Below are positions 48,716 to 59,321 of a stretch of 64,000 nt of DNA, one piece after another; position 1 is the first letter of the stretch; every line of letters starts with the position of its first letter. Source of the stretch: Magicicada septendecula. Taxonomy: Eukaryota; Arthropoda; Insecta; Hemiptera; Cicadidae. Below the pieces are notes generated by a model. That model did no database searches and was not told the DNA's origin. It saw only the letters and a program-made list of their open reading frames with translations. The position numbers and the translations under genes were made by a program. The stretch covers positions 311,311,486-311,375,485 of the forward strand of contig CM068367.1 of NCBI GenBank assembly GCA_034769895.1. The letters run 5' to 3'.

Positions 48716-50201
48716 ATATGATGTCTGCTGGTGTTGCTTCTTCTTGCTGGCCAATGTATTCCACTGCCGTCTCGATCGCCTTCAGGCCTTCGGAGTGGGT
48801 TATACGATCGGAGGGTTCATCACCTTGTTCCTCTTCAATCGGCTGTTCATTTAATACCATCGCTACAATATCTTCGTCTGCAATTTCTTCGATTTCGTCC
48901 TTTGCCAACCATTCTGTGATGTCTTCCAATGAAGCTTCCTCACATCCAGGAACTTTTTCTAACAGCGATACAAGCGCAGTGTTATCAGTTGCATTTTCCA
49001 CATCACATTGCTGTTCTACCTCTTCCCACTTATCACTGGCTCTGTGATCCAGGAAAATTTTCCACGATCGCACAAGTGTTAAAGATGGAATTTCATCCCA
49101 TGCCTCGGACACCCATCTGATGACGTCAAGCGTGTCTACTGACTGTAGTGCTGTCGCAACTTCTGTATTATCAATTGTCGCGATGATATAGCTTAGTAGC
49201 CTAGGTCGATATTTCTTTTTCAAAGCTTGGATCACTCCCTGATCCATTGGCTGACATATAGATGTAACATTTGCAGGCAAGAACAAAGCTTTTATGTCTC
49301 CATATTTTAATTGGTCATTTGCTGGATGTGAAGGAGCGTTATCCAAAACTAGGATTGCTTTCCTTGTTAAATTGTTTTCAGCTAAATGTTTTTCAACTTG
49401 TGGCACAAATTCCTGTTCAAACCAATTTTTGAAAATTTCTCCATTCATCCACGCCTTTTTTTGATGGGTATAATGCAGGGGCAAAGAACTTAAATCTTCA
49501 AGATTTTTAAAAGCCCTAGGCTTGCGAGATTTTCCAATCAAGGTCAGTCTCAACTTGTGGTTTCCGGTCGTGTTACTACAAGCTAAAACTGTAACGCGGT
49601 CCTTGCTCTTCTTGAACCCTGGTGTGGCCTTTTCCTGTTTAGACGCTAGTGTTTTAGACGGCAACATACGGTAATTCAAACCCGTCTCATCACAGTTGTA
49701 CACTTGTTCTCCGGAAATACCTTCCTTATCAAGCAGGTCAAAAAAAAGTTTTTTAAAGTCAGGGACAGCGTCCTTATTAGCAGACAATGCTTCACCACTA
49801 ATCGTCATCTGACAAACACCAAAACGTTTCTTCCAGCGATCAAGCCACCCGTCACTGGCAGTAAACTCACCATCGTCTCCTTCGATCTGTTTTTTAAACT
49901 GAATCGCTTTTTCTTGGAGCAAGGGGCCTGAAACCATCAATCCTTTCCCCCTCACATTTTCATACCACAGGTATAAAGCCTCTTCAACTTCCACATGTTT
50001 TCCTTTTTGCATAGTTTTTCTAACTTTCACGCCACTGCCACTTGCTTGCTTAGAACACCATTTTTCAATCTCTGCGCGATTTCTTTGCCAATCACCCACA
50101 GTAGTTTTTCCAACTCCTAACTCCAGTGCAATTTTGTTTACCGACTCACCAGAATCCATTCTTTTTATTGCTTGCAGTTTTTCTTCCAAAGTTACTACCA
50201 C
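48687..50201 (-). CDS. Tigger transposase, C-terminus altered by LTR insertion
   Basis: 504 codons. Residues 1-50 are a pipsqueak/CENP-B-type helix-turn-helix (KLQAIKRMDSGESVNKIALE; GVGKTTVGDWQ). Residues about 65-135 are the second, CENP-B-type DNA-binding domain (GWLDRWKKRFG). The DDE core has D171 (YNCDETGL), D287 (VLDNAPSH) and D320 (ICQPMDQG), with all three acids present. An acidic C-terminal region follows. It cuts and joins transposon ends at TA sites in the nucleus. The last nine or so residues (after DII) and the stop come from the solo LTR at 48134-48715. Across the LTR the original frame continues with more Tigger-like sequence, so the native C-terminus was longer. The catalytic part could still be active. 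Confidence 0.9.
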   Translation of the reverse strand: MVVTLEEKLQAIKRMDSGESVNKIALELGVGKTTVGDWQRNRAEIEKWCSKQASGSGVKVRKTMQKGKHVEVEEALYLWYENVRGKGLMVSGPLLQEKAIQFKKQIEGDDGEFTASDGWLDRWKKRFGVCQMTISGEALSANKDAVPDFKKLFFDLLDKEGISGEQVYNCDETGLNYRMLPSKTLASKQEKATPGFKKSKDRVTVLACSNTTGNHKLRLTLIGKSRKPRAFKNLEDLSSLPLHYTHQKKAWMNGEIFKNWFEQEFVPQVEKHLAENNLTRKAILVLDNAPSHPANDQLKYGDIKALFLPANVTSICQPMDQGVIQALKKKYRPRLLSYIIATIDNTEVATALQSVDTLDVIRWVSEAWDEIPSLTLVRSWKIFLDHRASDKWEEVEQQCDVENATDNTALVSLLEKVPGCEEASLEDITEWLAKDEIEEIADEDIVAMVLNEQPIEEEQGDEPSDRITHSEGLKAIETAVEYIGQQEEATPADIILLRRSTRSS

Positions 50202-50831
50202 TTTCTTTCATTTGTCACCCATATTTCACTTAAAAATAAAAGCCACCGACAATACTGTATACACACTTTATAACAAATTAACAATCCATGAACGACTGAA
50301 CCGCACGGACTGACTTCTGGATACAGACTGACTGACGCACCTGTTACACACTCAAGTAGGAACACGAAACTTTCCTGTCACAACATGAATCAATTGGCGT
50401 ACTGTATTGGTAACTGGTGATTCACGTGTAAGCACCTTCACCCGCACGGCGGGATTGCTCACATGACGTTTGAAGGCGCTAGTAATCGGATCGGAAATAC
50501 TGCATATGTGCCGTACTCAAAATACTTTTTTTTTTTTTTTTTTGAGTAGCGGGTCGGATAGGCCGGAGGTCAAATAGGCGGGAGTCGGATAGCCGAGAGT
50601 CTACTGTATATAGTTGTTAAATACCAACGCTGCAAAACTTTATTCCCAGTGCTACTGATATTAATGTATTATATTATAGTATAATTGAAGTAGAATGAAT
50701 GTGTTGTTAAATATTACAATAAACATAAATAATCTATTAAAAATATTGAGTTTTAGAAAAAAAAGTATTGTTTTTAAAATTTCTGATTAAAAAATAGAAT
50801 GAGACATAAGTCCCCCAATCATGAATAACAC

Positions 50832-51367
50832 TGTTATGACGTCACAGAACAATCTACGTGTTTATCGAACGTTCCAGAGAGATCCAGAATGTAAGCGTGT
50901 GTTGTACGTGCTTGTAGTCGCATTTTGCGAGAACTTCTCGACTGTGCCGGGCTTCGCTCTGGCGTGCGGACTATGTCAAGGCCGCAGTTAATTACGTAGT
51001 TCACACAAGAGATAAGACGCAGTTTGGAAGCTTCTGGTGTGTGAGTGGGACTATAAATACATGGCGGTAGCGGCCTTAGTTTAGTATTACAGAGCGGTTC
51101 GAGTTATTACTGTGTACGTTCAAGTAGTTATTAGTGAAGTGTTGCGTTTTATAATCGGACGATATAATTGTAATACAATTGAGTTTTAATATTATTGGAC
51201 ATTTTATTGCATGTGAACAATTTTCATTTCATTTGTTGTAGAGACTGTGTTGTTAATTACGAACTGTTTTACTGTAACAATTAAAGGTGTGATTAGTCAC
51301 TTAATTGGTGTCTTGTACTTATTTTGTTTCCACTGTACCTACGACGATCAAGTACACCGTCGTAACA
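50832..51367. repeat. Second solo LTR of the same family
   Basis: TGTTATGAC to GTCGTAACA, 536 bp, similar to 48134-48715 through most of its length (for example CTTCTGGTGTGTGAG and ACTATAAATACAT, a TATA-like site). Flanks ACAC and ATAC are a possible degraded target duplication. Lies in hAT sequence to the right of the Tigger. Confidence 0.8.
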
Positions 51368-52146
51368 ATACATTTTTAATATAGAAAATGTGAAACCTAC
51401 TAAAATAATATGCCTACTAATAAATTTTAAACATTAACTGGTATGTGTACTGTACCTTATACTATAAGTTGTAGAAGAGTAGGGTAATATGTATATGGAC
51501 TCCTAAGGTTCAAGCCCCCCCCCCCCCCCAGACTGATTTCTGCATACGCCACTGAAAGTATAATGAATAAAATGCTGTTACATTCATTTTCACTGAATTG
51601 CCTGTAGCCTGCAGGCATTACTAAATATATTTCCAAAAACAATAATTAGAGATAGATATTATAGCCATTTGAAATTTTCATTATTGTAATTACAGCATTC
51701 TCTTGAGGTACTTTATACTGTTTATGACGTCAATTGATTCATTTCTATTATCACTATTCTAATTATACCAACTGCCTTATTAAATGAAATAATCTCAGCC
51801 AAGTATTATTATATTGGAACAAAATAATATCGAATGTTTACAAATTTTATGAATGTTTTAACAAATTTGACAATCCATAAAACATTGCTATAATTTGGAT
51901 TTTCTCAAATATACTGAAACTTCAAGCTATCCAATGTTAAGTGATGTATATGTTATCCACAATTTAATAATGCAAGGTAGAAAACATATTGTTAAATTGG
52001 AGTCATTATATCGTCTTGTATCTCAGAAATTTAAGCAAAATAAAGTATACTAGACATATATGGTCCAACTAATGAAAAATACAAATGCACATGCTTTTTT
52101 CAACAACAACAACAACAACATACATACTACATCCCACAATAATTAC

Positions 52147-52441
52147 CTCAGAAATTTTACTGCTAGTAAAGAAATTTTTTTCAAATGCTGATACTGGTTT
52201 ACTGGCATTCTGTGGTTTAGGTAATGGAAAGGAATGAGTAGGAGGAAAAGACTGTGATGTCACATGTGGTCTGTATAAGTGAGCAGACAATGGAAGAGGT
52301 TCAGTTAAACTCCTAACTAGACATAAATTAGTATGTGAAGTACAGTCTTCATCTTCTGGCCCACTGTCTGAAACACCTTCTTCTTGCATATCTTCAGTTC
52401 TCAGAAACAGCAAGGAAAATACATCCTCCAAAATTTCTAGC
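52147..52441 (-). CDS. Host gene, internal exon
   Basis: 295-bp minus-strand exon. Acceptor ATTTTTTAG lies before 52441, donor GAG|GTAATT after 52147. It is open in one frame for 98 codons: LEILEDVFSLLFLRTEDMQ, then an acidic patch (SDSGPEDEDC), a Pro/Ser/His-rich stretch (TSQSFPPTHSFPLPKPQ) and EKNFFTSSKISE. The first base completes an Arg codon from the 63-kb exon; the end is phase 0, as the 43-kb exon needs. The helical start and disordered middle suggest a scaffold protein. LEDVFSLLF brings to mind the spastizin (ZFYVE26) family, but that is only a guess to test. Confidence 0.75.
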
Positions 52442-52798
52442 CTAAAAAATATTAATATTAAAGAGATTAAAATAAGAAAACTTACTTCACAAGTAAATCA
52501 ATCAATAACACATATAATGCAAAAAACTCATATCTATTTTTTCCCACTTACCATATAAGCTACATGTTCTAGACCAGTGATTTCCAACTCGCAGCCCGCA
52601 ATACCTTTTTATATGGGCCACGACCTTACTTTGGAAAACCAATTTAATAGTCACTGTTTATTTTAATAAGTAAATGAGTCATAAAATATTATATTCTAAA
52701 TGAGAACAATTTCACAAGAGAAACTTATGAAAAATGTTCCACTGATTGACTAATAAATGTATGGTAGATTTCACTTTATTTGGTTAATTAAATATGTA

Positions 52799-54124
52799 CG
52801 AGGTGTGTCCGGAAAGTAAAGATACAAGACAATTGGTCTAAAAATATTTATTTACAAATCATTAACTGACAATTACGTAAATACATATATCTTTATTTCT
52901 CTACATAATTACCGCCATTATCCAAGCACCTATTAAGTCTGGGAACCAGTTTTTGTATCCCCGTGTCATAGAAGTCTGCCCCCAACCCTTTGAACCATGT
53001 CACGACCTCTTCTTTAACCTCGTCATCGTCATCGAACTTTTTCTGGCCAGATATTGTTTCAGGTGAAGGAACAAGTGAAAATCACTGGGCGCGAGGTCCG
53101 GGCTATGCGGCGGGTGATCCAAAACATCCCATTTCCAACTGCCGAGCAGCGCAGAGGTCACGTGTGCAGTATGGGGCCGAGCATTGTCGTGGAGCAGGCA
53201 GATGCCACATGTCAGCATTCCTCTCCTTTTGTTTTGAATAACCTGTCGAAGACGTCTCAGTGTCTCACAATATGCATCTGCAGTAACTGTTTTTCCTTGG
53301 AGCATGAAGTCAACCAGGAGAACGCCTCTCCTGTCCCAAAAAACTGAAGCCATAATTTTTTTGGCTGAAATCAATGTTTGAAATTTTTCGGTTTTGGGGG
53401 AATGTGTGTGGCACCATTGCAATGATTGTCGCTTCGATTCAGGAGTATGGTGATAAACCCAGGTTTCATCCCCAGTCACAATAGAGTCCAGGAACTCATC
53501 TCCTTTGTCTGCATAACGTGTGAGAAACGTGAGCGCGGAACCCATCCAATTTTTCTTGTGATCGTCTGTTAACATTTTGGGCACCCAACGCGCACACAAT
53601 TTTTTGTAGCCTAATTTTTTCGTCACAATTTCATGACTCAACGTCTTAGACACTTCAGGAATGAATTCACACAATTCTCTTATCATCAAACGACGATCTT
53701 TACGAATGTTTTCTTCAATTTTGTGAAGAAGGTCGTCAGATATCAAAGATGGCCTACCGCTTTTTTTTGTTCGTTGTGAACAGCAGTCCTTCTTTCCAAA
53801 AAATTATGGCACCACTTCGAGACATTTTGTCGATTCATAACGTCACCATAAACAGCTGTAATTCGTCTATGAATTTCCGCCGGGCATTCACGTTCTGCGT
53901 TTAGAAAACGTATCACAGAACGAACTTCACATTTAGTGGGGTTTTGGATCGATGCTGTCATTTTTAATATGTCTAACACAAACTACAAAGAGCAAAGTCT
54001 ATTCTCTTAATGGCTATGATGCATCGGCATCGAATAACAATAACAACAGTGTTACCACCACCGCCAAAAAGAAATTCCCTCACGGCCTAGATGCAATGTA
54101 TCTTTACTTTCCGGACATGCCTCG
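52799..54124 (-). mobile_element. mariner DNA transposon
   Basis: Terminal inverted repeats CGAGGTGTGTCCGGAAAGTA (52799 on) and, on the opposite strand, CGAGGCATGTCCGGAAAGTA (ending 54124). TA duplications lie at 52797-52798 and 54125-54126. The length of 1326 bp is standard for a full mariner. The transposase on the minus strand has two frameshifts. Confidence 0.95.
52900..53979 (-). pseudogene. mariner transposase with two frameshifts
   Basis: The start MTASIQNPTKCEVRSVIRFL (53961 down) and helix-turn-helix region read in one frame to 53743. The frame then shifts at a T-run near 53760 on the plus strand. The catalytic part (53746-53000) has WVPKMLTDDHK (family motif WVPHEL), D93 (TGDETWV), D187 (LHDNARPH) and D222 (PDLAPSDFHLF); 34 residues between the last two give the mariner DD34D signature. 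A second shift near 53040 moves the C-terminus (FDDDDEVKEEVVTWF to the TAA near 52900) into another frame. Otherwise well preserved; inactive as it stands. Confidence 0.92.
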
Positions 54125-55031
54125 TATATGCACTAGATCTCTTTTATTTACATGTTTTACAAGATCTACTCTATTTCCTTCCATCCTCAGCTAGACAAAT
54201 AACACTCGCTTTTCTGATGTTTTGTCTTTCATTCGTAATCAATTGCATTTGTTATTCAAAGTTTTGTATAACTGTTTTGAAACTACAATTCTACAACAGA
54301 TTAGACCTCCTTACTTAATTCTTGGAATTCATTAACACACACAGAAAGTAAAAGAAGGGAGCAATTTACCATACTACAATTATACTGATACCTACAGGGA
54401 ACAACAGTCAGACAGTCTTCATACAGTGCAATGCCTGAAATGAGATATCACAAATTTGTGTGATAGTTTTTATTATTAAATAATGTTAACAGTAATTATC
54501 ATAAAAGTAACTTTCTACTATTTTTTTATTATATTTTAAAAGCTCCGTGTGGATATTCCTACTTTACTGGGTGCAGCAAATCGACCTCAGTTTTCACAGT
54601 GAATATTTTGTGTAAATATACAATTTCTACTAGTAATTTTGTACAAACCACTGTTATCTTTGGTATTGACGAGCGCTTTCGGCAGTCAATACCACAGATA
54701 ACATAGTGGTTTGTACAAAATTACTAGTAGAAATATTTGAGACCACTAACACTCGAATACAACAATAAAATAATATACAATGTTTAATATCTTTCTTGTA
54801 TCTTCATTATTATACTGACCTAAGAAAGACAGTACCATTAAAGATATGTCAAATGTCTACATTTTCTCTTTTTATATATTTAAATGAAATAATGCCTTAT
54901 TTATTTTTATGCTACTTATTGAAAACTGATGGTTTATGACACAGCCCACTGGTTTAATTGTAGCCTCCAGGCACTTTTAAGTTGAAAACCACTGTTCTAG
55001 ACATTACTGAGTTAAGACTACAGGTTTACCA
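54125..55031. other. Intron sequence of the host gene with a palindrome
   Basis: No ORF or exon. The feature of note is the inverted repeat at 54615-54736. Confidence 0.5.
54615..54736. repeat. Large near-perfect palindrome
   Basis: The arms of about 53-56 bp (54615-54670 and 54684-54736) are complementary apart from a few mismatches and short indels. They pair, for instance, TTCTACTAGTAATTTTGTAC with its inverse at 54712-54731. The 13-base loop is GAGCGCTTTCGGC. Transcribed, it would make a long hairpin. Probably a fold-back type repeat. Confidence 0.85.
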
Positions 55032-55053
55032 TGTAACGCAAAAATTGATCTAT

Positions 55054-56174
55054 TGTAACAGGGCTAAAGGGAAGGGTTTTCATTTTATTAAAAAATTATA
55101 ATATTATATTTTCCCTCTGCACGGTCAGTCCCTATGTGAAGTAAAATTGTCGTCCAAGGAACAATGAAGTGAGATTGTGAACGGTGAGTTGGCAATGGAA
55201 TGTGATGCCTAGTCTAAACACATGGCGGTAATTAAGCATTGAGGCACGTACAAAGACGCGCAACATGACCATGCGCGCGTAAAGACGCACATCAGACTCC
55301 AAAGGGACGCCACAAAAAATGGCGAGAGACGAAAACTTTGTTCCATGCGGTTCGTTGCTGACGGATACTCTTAGAGGCCACGCCTTCCACAACCTCAATA
55401 TTTTCGCCAGTCAGCATCGTTGACGCCAGCGCCCAATGCAAAACCATGCTACCTAAACGGTAACGAAAAGCTGTGTGATCGCAGTGGCCGTGTATGTGCC
55501 CGGAAACAGTCAACCAGAGGTGGGGATTTAATTACCCGCCGTTTCATCAGTGATGAAAAAATGTCCACAAAGTGTATAAAAACATAAATTAGAGCAGTCC
55601 ATCAGCTCGAAGTGTATACCGTGGAGACCGGAAAGTGAAAAATGTGAAAAAAACTTTCGAACAAATCTGTAGTGCGGCGCGTGTTTATCAGAGGCGCCAA
55701 GAGTTAGGCAATCAACGAGCTATTTCCCTATTTAATTAATTTTACTAATTCAACGAGCGCTCTAAAATTATGGGTATGTAAAATTTTGTGTGAATGGAAT
55801 GAATGGGTAAACTGGGTCGTCTTCCTAGACTGTAAGTAAATTTTGTTCTTACGTAAGATGTCTATCGTGTTAAAAATTTATAACAATGTACTTCAAAAGT
55901 TAAAAATCATGTGGAGAGATTAATATTTTTTATATGTTATACATGGAAGGTAGTGGGATGAAGAGATGTTTAGTAATCGCAAAATAAAATATTATCTGCT
56001 AAATGATATACTTTGTTAAATAAAATCATTTCAAACACCTTATTTCATTTGCTGTACTGTTAAGTTCGCCGTACGAACGGGGTTCGTCCACACTTAGAGA
56101 TCAGGCCAGATCAAGAATCGAAAGGTAAGTGGAAGTTGCAATTTAATTCATTAATAAAATTAAATAAAGTTACA
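55054..56174 (+). repeat. Solo LTR nested in the left LTR
   Basis: TGTAACAGGG to AAAGTTACA, 1121 bp, with exact 4-bp target duplication CTAT (55050-55053 and 56175-56178). The right LTR of the host element (59322 on) shows the uninterrupted site. No other copy was seen in the window. Confidence 0.85.
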
Positions 56175-57255
56175 CTATCGCAAATTTTATGAAAACTATG
56201 CTGAACGCAAAGAAATGTATATGTTTTAGAAAGCGGGGAGGTAGTGAAACGCCTGTACCATTAGGCAGCGTTACATGAAAGAAATTAACTTGTAAAAAGC
56301 TGTAGAGTATAGCGGTAAGTTAGCAACGCCGGCCTTGGGGCTGACGTCTATAAGGAAGGTAATATTAGGCACGTTTTGGGACATAACTATCATAAAATGT
56401 ATTGTTCGCTAGGATATTAGGGGTGTTTGCCAATGTTGTAAACTTTAAGTGCATGTAACAATAGATACAGTTATGTTCGAGAGAGCGATGTAAGAGTGAG
56501 ATAGATAGTGACGCTAGTTTTAAGCACGTGAGACACGAAAAACGTTCGGCAAATCAGAGGAAGCGTCATGTGTTGCGCGGGAGGTTTTCGCTAAGGAGAT
56601 TGGGCGATTTTGTATTTAGCGCTAGTCTAAACCTATGTAATTATTTTCTATCGAGACTTGGTAAGGGAAATTCAAAGTCTAGTATAAAAATATGAATTTG
56701 GAGAGAAATCAGGCAGTCTTCTTTTATATCGGCGAAACTACACTGAAGAGACTCGCGTGCGCTGTTTTGCGTTAACTATATAGATATAAACTTTATTAGT
56801 AATTTAAAGAATAAAGTAAATTCACAGCAGTAAACAGAAGTAAAGGGAACGCGATAATTGCTAACGCTAAATTTATTAAGTTTAATATACAGTAATAAGT
56901 TAATGAGTGAATGTTCGGAGTAGTAACGAACAACGAGAAGTAAATACTACATATAAATGTTCATCAATACGATATGTTGTGGTAAAATCACTGAAGAAAG
57001 CGAATTAGTTCGGATTAAATTCACGACGGTATGAGATAATCGAGACGCACGCGACGCGAACTGTGTTAGATGCATTTAATGTAAATTCAAGAATACGTTG
57101 TAAACCAGAGTGTATAATTATACGACATAATTGTATGAATCACCAATATGTCAAGTGTAGTGTACATCTATGATAAAGTGAATTAGTGCATTCATAACCA
57201 GGATTAACGCGCAACAAACAGCTGCTGATGACTCACCGGCATGCAACACCTTAAG
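56175..57255 (+). repeat. Left LTR (main part) of the rearranged gypsy element
   Basis: Matches 59344-60432 closely (CTATCGCAAATTTTA to CCTTAAGGACTA), including TATAAAAATATG near 56683. It stops inside the LTR, where it joins RNase H codons (TGCATCTAAATAAC). Confidence 0.85.
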
Positions 57256-57257
57256 GA

Positions 57258-57480
57258 CTATGCATCTAAATAACTCCCGTATAACATGGTGGATCCTCGC
57301 CATACAAGAATATGACTTCGAGATTATGCATTGTAAGGGTCGAGATAACATTGTAGCCGACATCTTAAGCACACATCCGGAGGACATAAATGAAGAGCAG
57401 GCAAGAGACCAAATCGAAGAATTTGAAATTAACCTTGTCAGTCCGGATCAGTAAAGAAATCAAGAAACAACTTAAAAACA
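57258..57480 (+). pseudogene. pol: gypsy RNase H end
   Basis: Frame at 57260-57454: MHLNNSRITWWILAIQEYDF, a short charged stretch, then GRDNIVADILSTHPED, the RNase H C-terminal signature (family pattern GKDNVVADALSR). It starts where the left LTR is broken off and has no upstream RT. A frame change follows at about 57390-57460. Confidence 0.8.
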
Positions 57481-58705
57481 TACAGAATTATCAATTAGCT
57501 GACACCAAACTGAAAAAGATTATCGAGTCAATTCAATCAAATGAACAGCATAAACTTGCCAGGAAATACACTTGGCATAATGGAAAGCTATACCGTAAAG
57601 ATAAGGGAGTATGGAAGCTAATGTTGACGGAGGAGTTGTGCCACAGCATGATCACGGAGCTACACGAGGCATACAGTCACGTGGGAACCGGCGGACATAT
57701 CAGCTGTTTAACGAAAATTTCACCAGGGATTCCATAAATAAAATCACAAAAGCAGTTACGAAAACCTGTATCACATGCCAAAAGAGTAAGGATCATTTTA
57801 AAAGGATGTTAGGAGAGACGTGACCGGTTATACCGAAGAAGAAAGGCGATCTGATCAGCGTCGACTATTATGGACCGCTGTCGATTTCCACAGGGAAAGT
57901 AAGGTATATCTTAACTGTAATCGACAATTTTACTAAGTATGTCAAATTATATAAACTGAGGCAAGCCACAACGACTGCCACAATAAAGAGAATTCAATTA
58001 TATTGTGAGGAGATAGGAAAACCAGTAGCTATTTTATCTGATAACGGTACACAGTTCACCAGCAATAGATGGTCTACCGCATTGACAGACATGGGTATTA
58101 AGGCAAAATATACCGCAATCCGAAATCCAAATACAAATCTGTCAGAGAGAATAAACAGGCAATTAGGTAATATGTTCAGGGCAATGACCTCCGATAAGCA
58201 CACCAAATGGGCGCAGTTTCTTAAACTCATTGAGGTGTGCATAAACCAGACCTATCAGGAGACAATTGAGACCACCCCATTTGAAGCGCAGTGGGGGAAG
58301 AAACCAGAGCGGGACTGGATAAAATATATTGACCAAGATATGATACCTCCAGACCAACCCATCAACTATCACAACATCTACCTACGAATTAAGGAAAAGG
58401 GAGATACGAGGACAGATAAACTCAACACTACTCACCACCTTACTAGATTTCACATAGGAGACCAGGTCTTGTTAAGGGCGTACCCGATGTCGGATTTAAA
58501 TAAAAAAGTAATAGGAAAATTTTGTAACCTATTCGAGGGTCCATATAAGGTAACTAAAGAAATCAGAACAGCGACCTACCAGTTGGAAGATCCACAAAGA
58601 CCAGGACATATCCACGGGAACTTCAATGTACGACAACTAAAGCCTTATTATGAGAAAGAAACCCAAAATTCACACATACATACAGGATCATCATATGAAA
58701 ATTAA
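57390..58705 (+). pseudogene. pol: gypsy integrase
   Basis: The linker and HH part of the zinc finger (LHEAYSHVGTGGH) read in one frame to 57737. The CC part (CITCQKSK) reads in the frame of 57611-57823, so there is a frameshift near 57720. A TGA at 57821-57823 follows. The same frame then carries D at 57863 (SVDYYGPL), D at 58040 (SDNGTQF) and E at 58145 (LSERINRQ), about DD34E, and runs to 58705 with LFEGPYKV and the GNFNVRQLKPYY C-terminus. The catalytic core is preserved. The gene has at least one frameshift and one stop. Confidence 0.88.
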
Positions 58706-59321
58706 GAAACAAAGTGTAATAACACACAACCGAATATTGACGTAGTAATCGTAAGTTATCAAACTAAATGTAAGGGTGTTCAATGTAATCAAAGCATAAT
58801 GAAGTTTAGTCATGTAAGAAGTCACAAATGTTAAGAAAAATAAGAAAAGGAGTAATAATGTATTGAATATGAGTATAAAAAAATAATAATAATACCCTAA
58901 ATAAGTAAATGAAAATGGTAACAAAAATTTTAAAAGGGAGATTGCTTTATGTAAACAGTTGTTATTGAGAAGGAAAGTGGACCAGCCCCATTTGGGAGTA
59001 GTTTGGCAAGTTAGGTAGAGGGGACGGGAAGTGTATGTTAGTAAACAAACCATAACAGCCTATCGACCCTTGTGTGTAGTAGTAGGTAGTAACCGAGTAA
59101 TATTGTACTAGTGTACTCACCAATTTAGACTAAGCAATATAAAGCAAGTAATTAACTTGAATATATTGTCAATTTTAAATATAAGGAATGAACTTGTAAT
59201 TATATCAGTTTATTAGAATACATAAGCAAGGAACTTGTAATTATAAGAGCTTTAGGGACGCTTCAATAGAAATAGTTTCCAATTTTGATAAAATTGTAAG
59301 GCTAATGCAATGGGGGGACAA
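58706..59321 (+). other. Non-coding segment between integrase and right LTR
   Basis: About 600 bp, AT-rich, no ORF or env-like sequence. It ends with TGGGGGGACAA, the polypurine tract. Confidence 0.6.

Larger units (their letters stand above)
47635..50606 (-). mobile_element. Tigger/pogo DNA transposon
   Basis: Terminal inverted repeats CAGTACACTCTCAACTATCC (47635 on) and, on the opposite strand, CAGTAGACTCTCGGCTATCC (ending 50606). TA duplications lie at 47633-47634 and 50607-50608. It carries a 504-codon transposase on the minus strand. It is about 3 kb including a 582-bp solo LTR inserted in the 3' end of the gene. It is itself inserted in the hAT element. Confidence 0.92.
45377..51554. 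mobile_element. hAT DNA transposon carrying nested insertions
   Basis: Terminal inverted repeats CAGTGGTGTATGCAG (45377 on) and CTGCATACGCCACTG (ending 51554) are of hAT type. The 8-bp flanks AAAGTATG (45369-45376) and AAAGTATA (51555-51562) agree at 7 of 8 bases, the hAT target-duplication length. G/C runs follow both ends. Inside are the remains of a hAT transposase (46370-47370), a complete Tigger element (47635-50606) and two solo LTRs. The element is therefore older than its contents. It lies in the intron between the 52-kb and 43-kb host exons. Confidence 0.82.

Noticed and set aside
48595..49120. Plus-strand ORFs over the Tigger gene
   Set aside because: Antisense of the transposase and the solo LTR.
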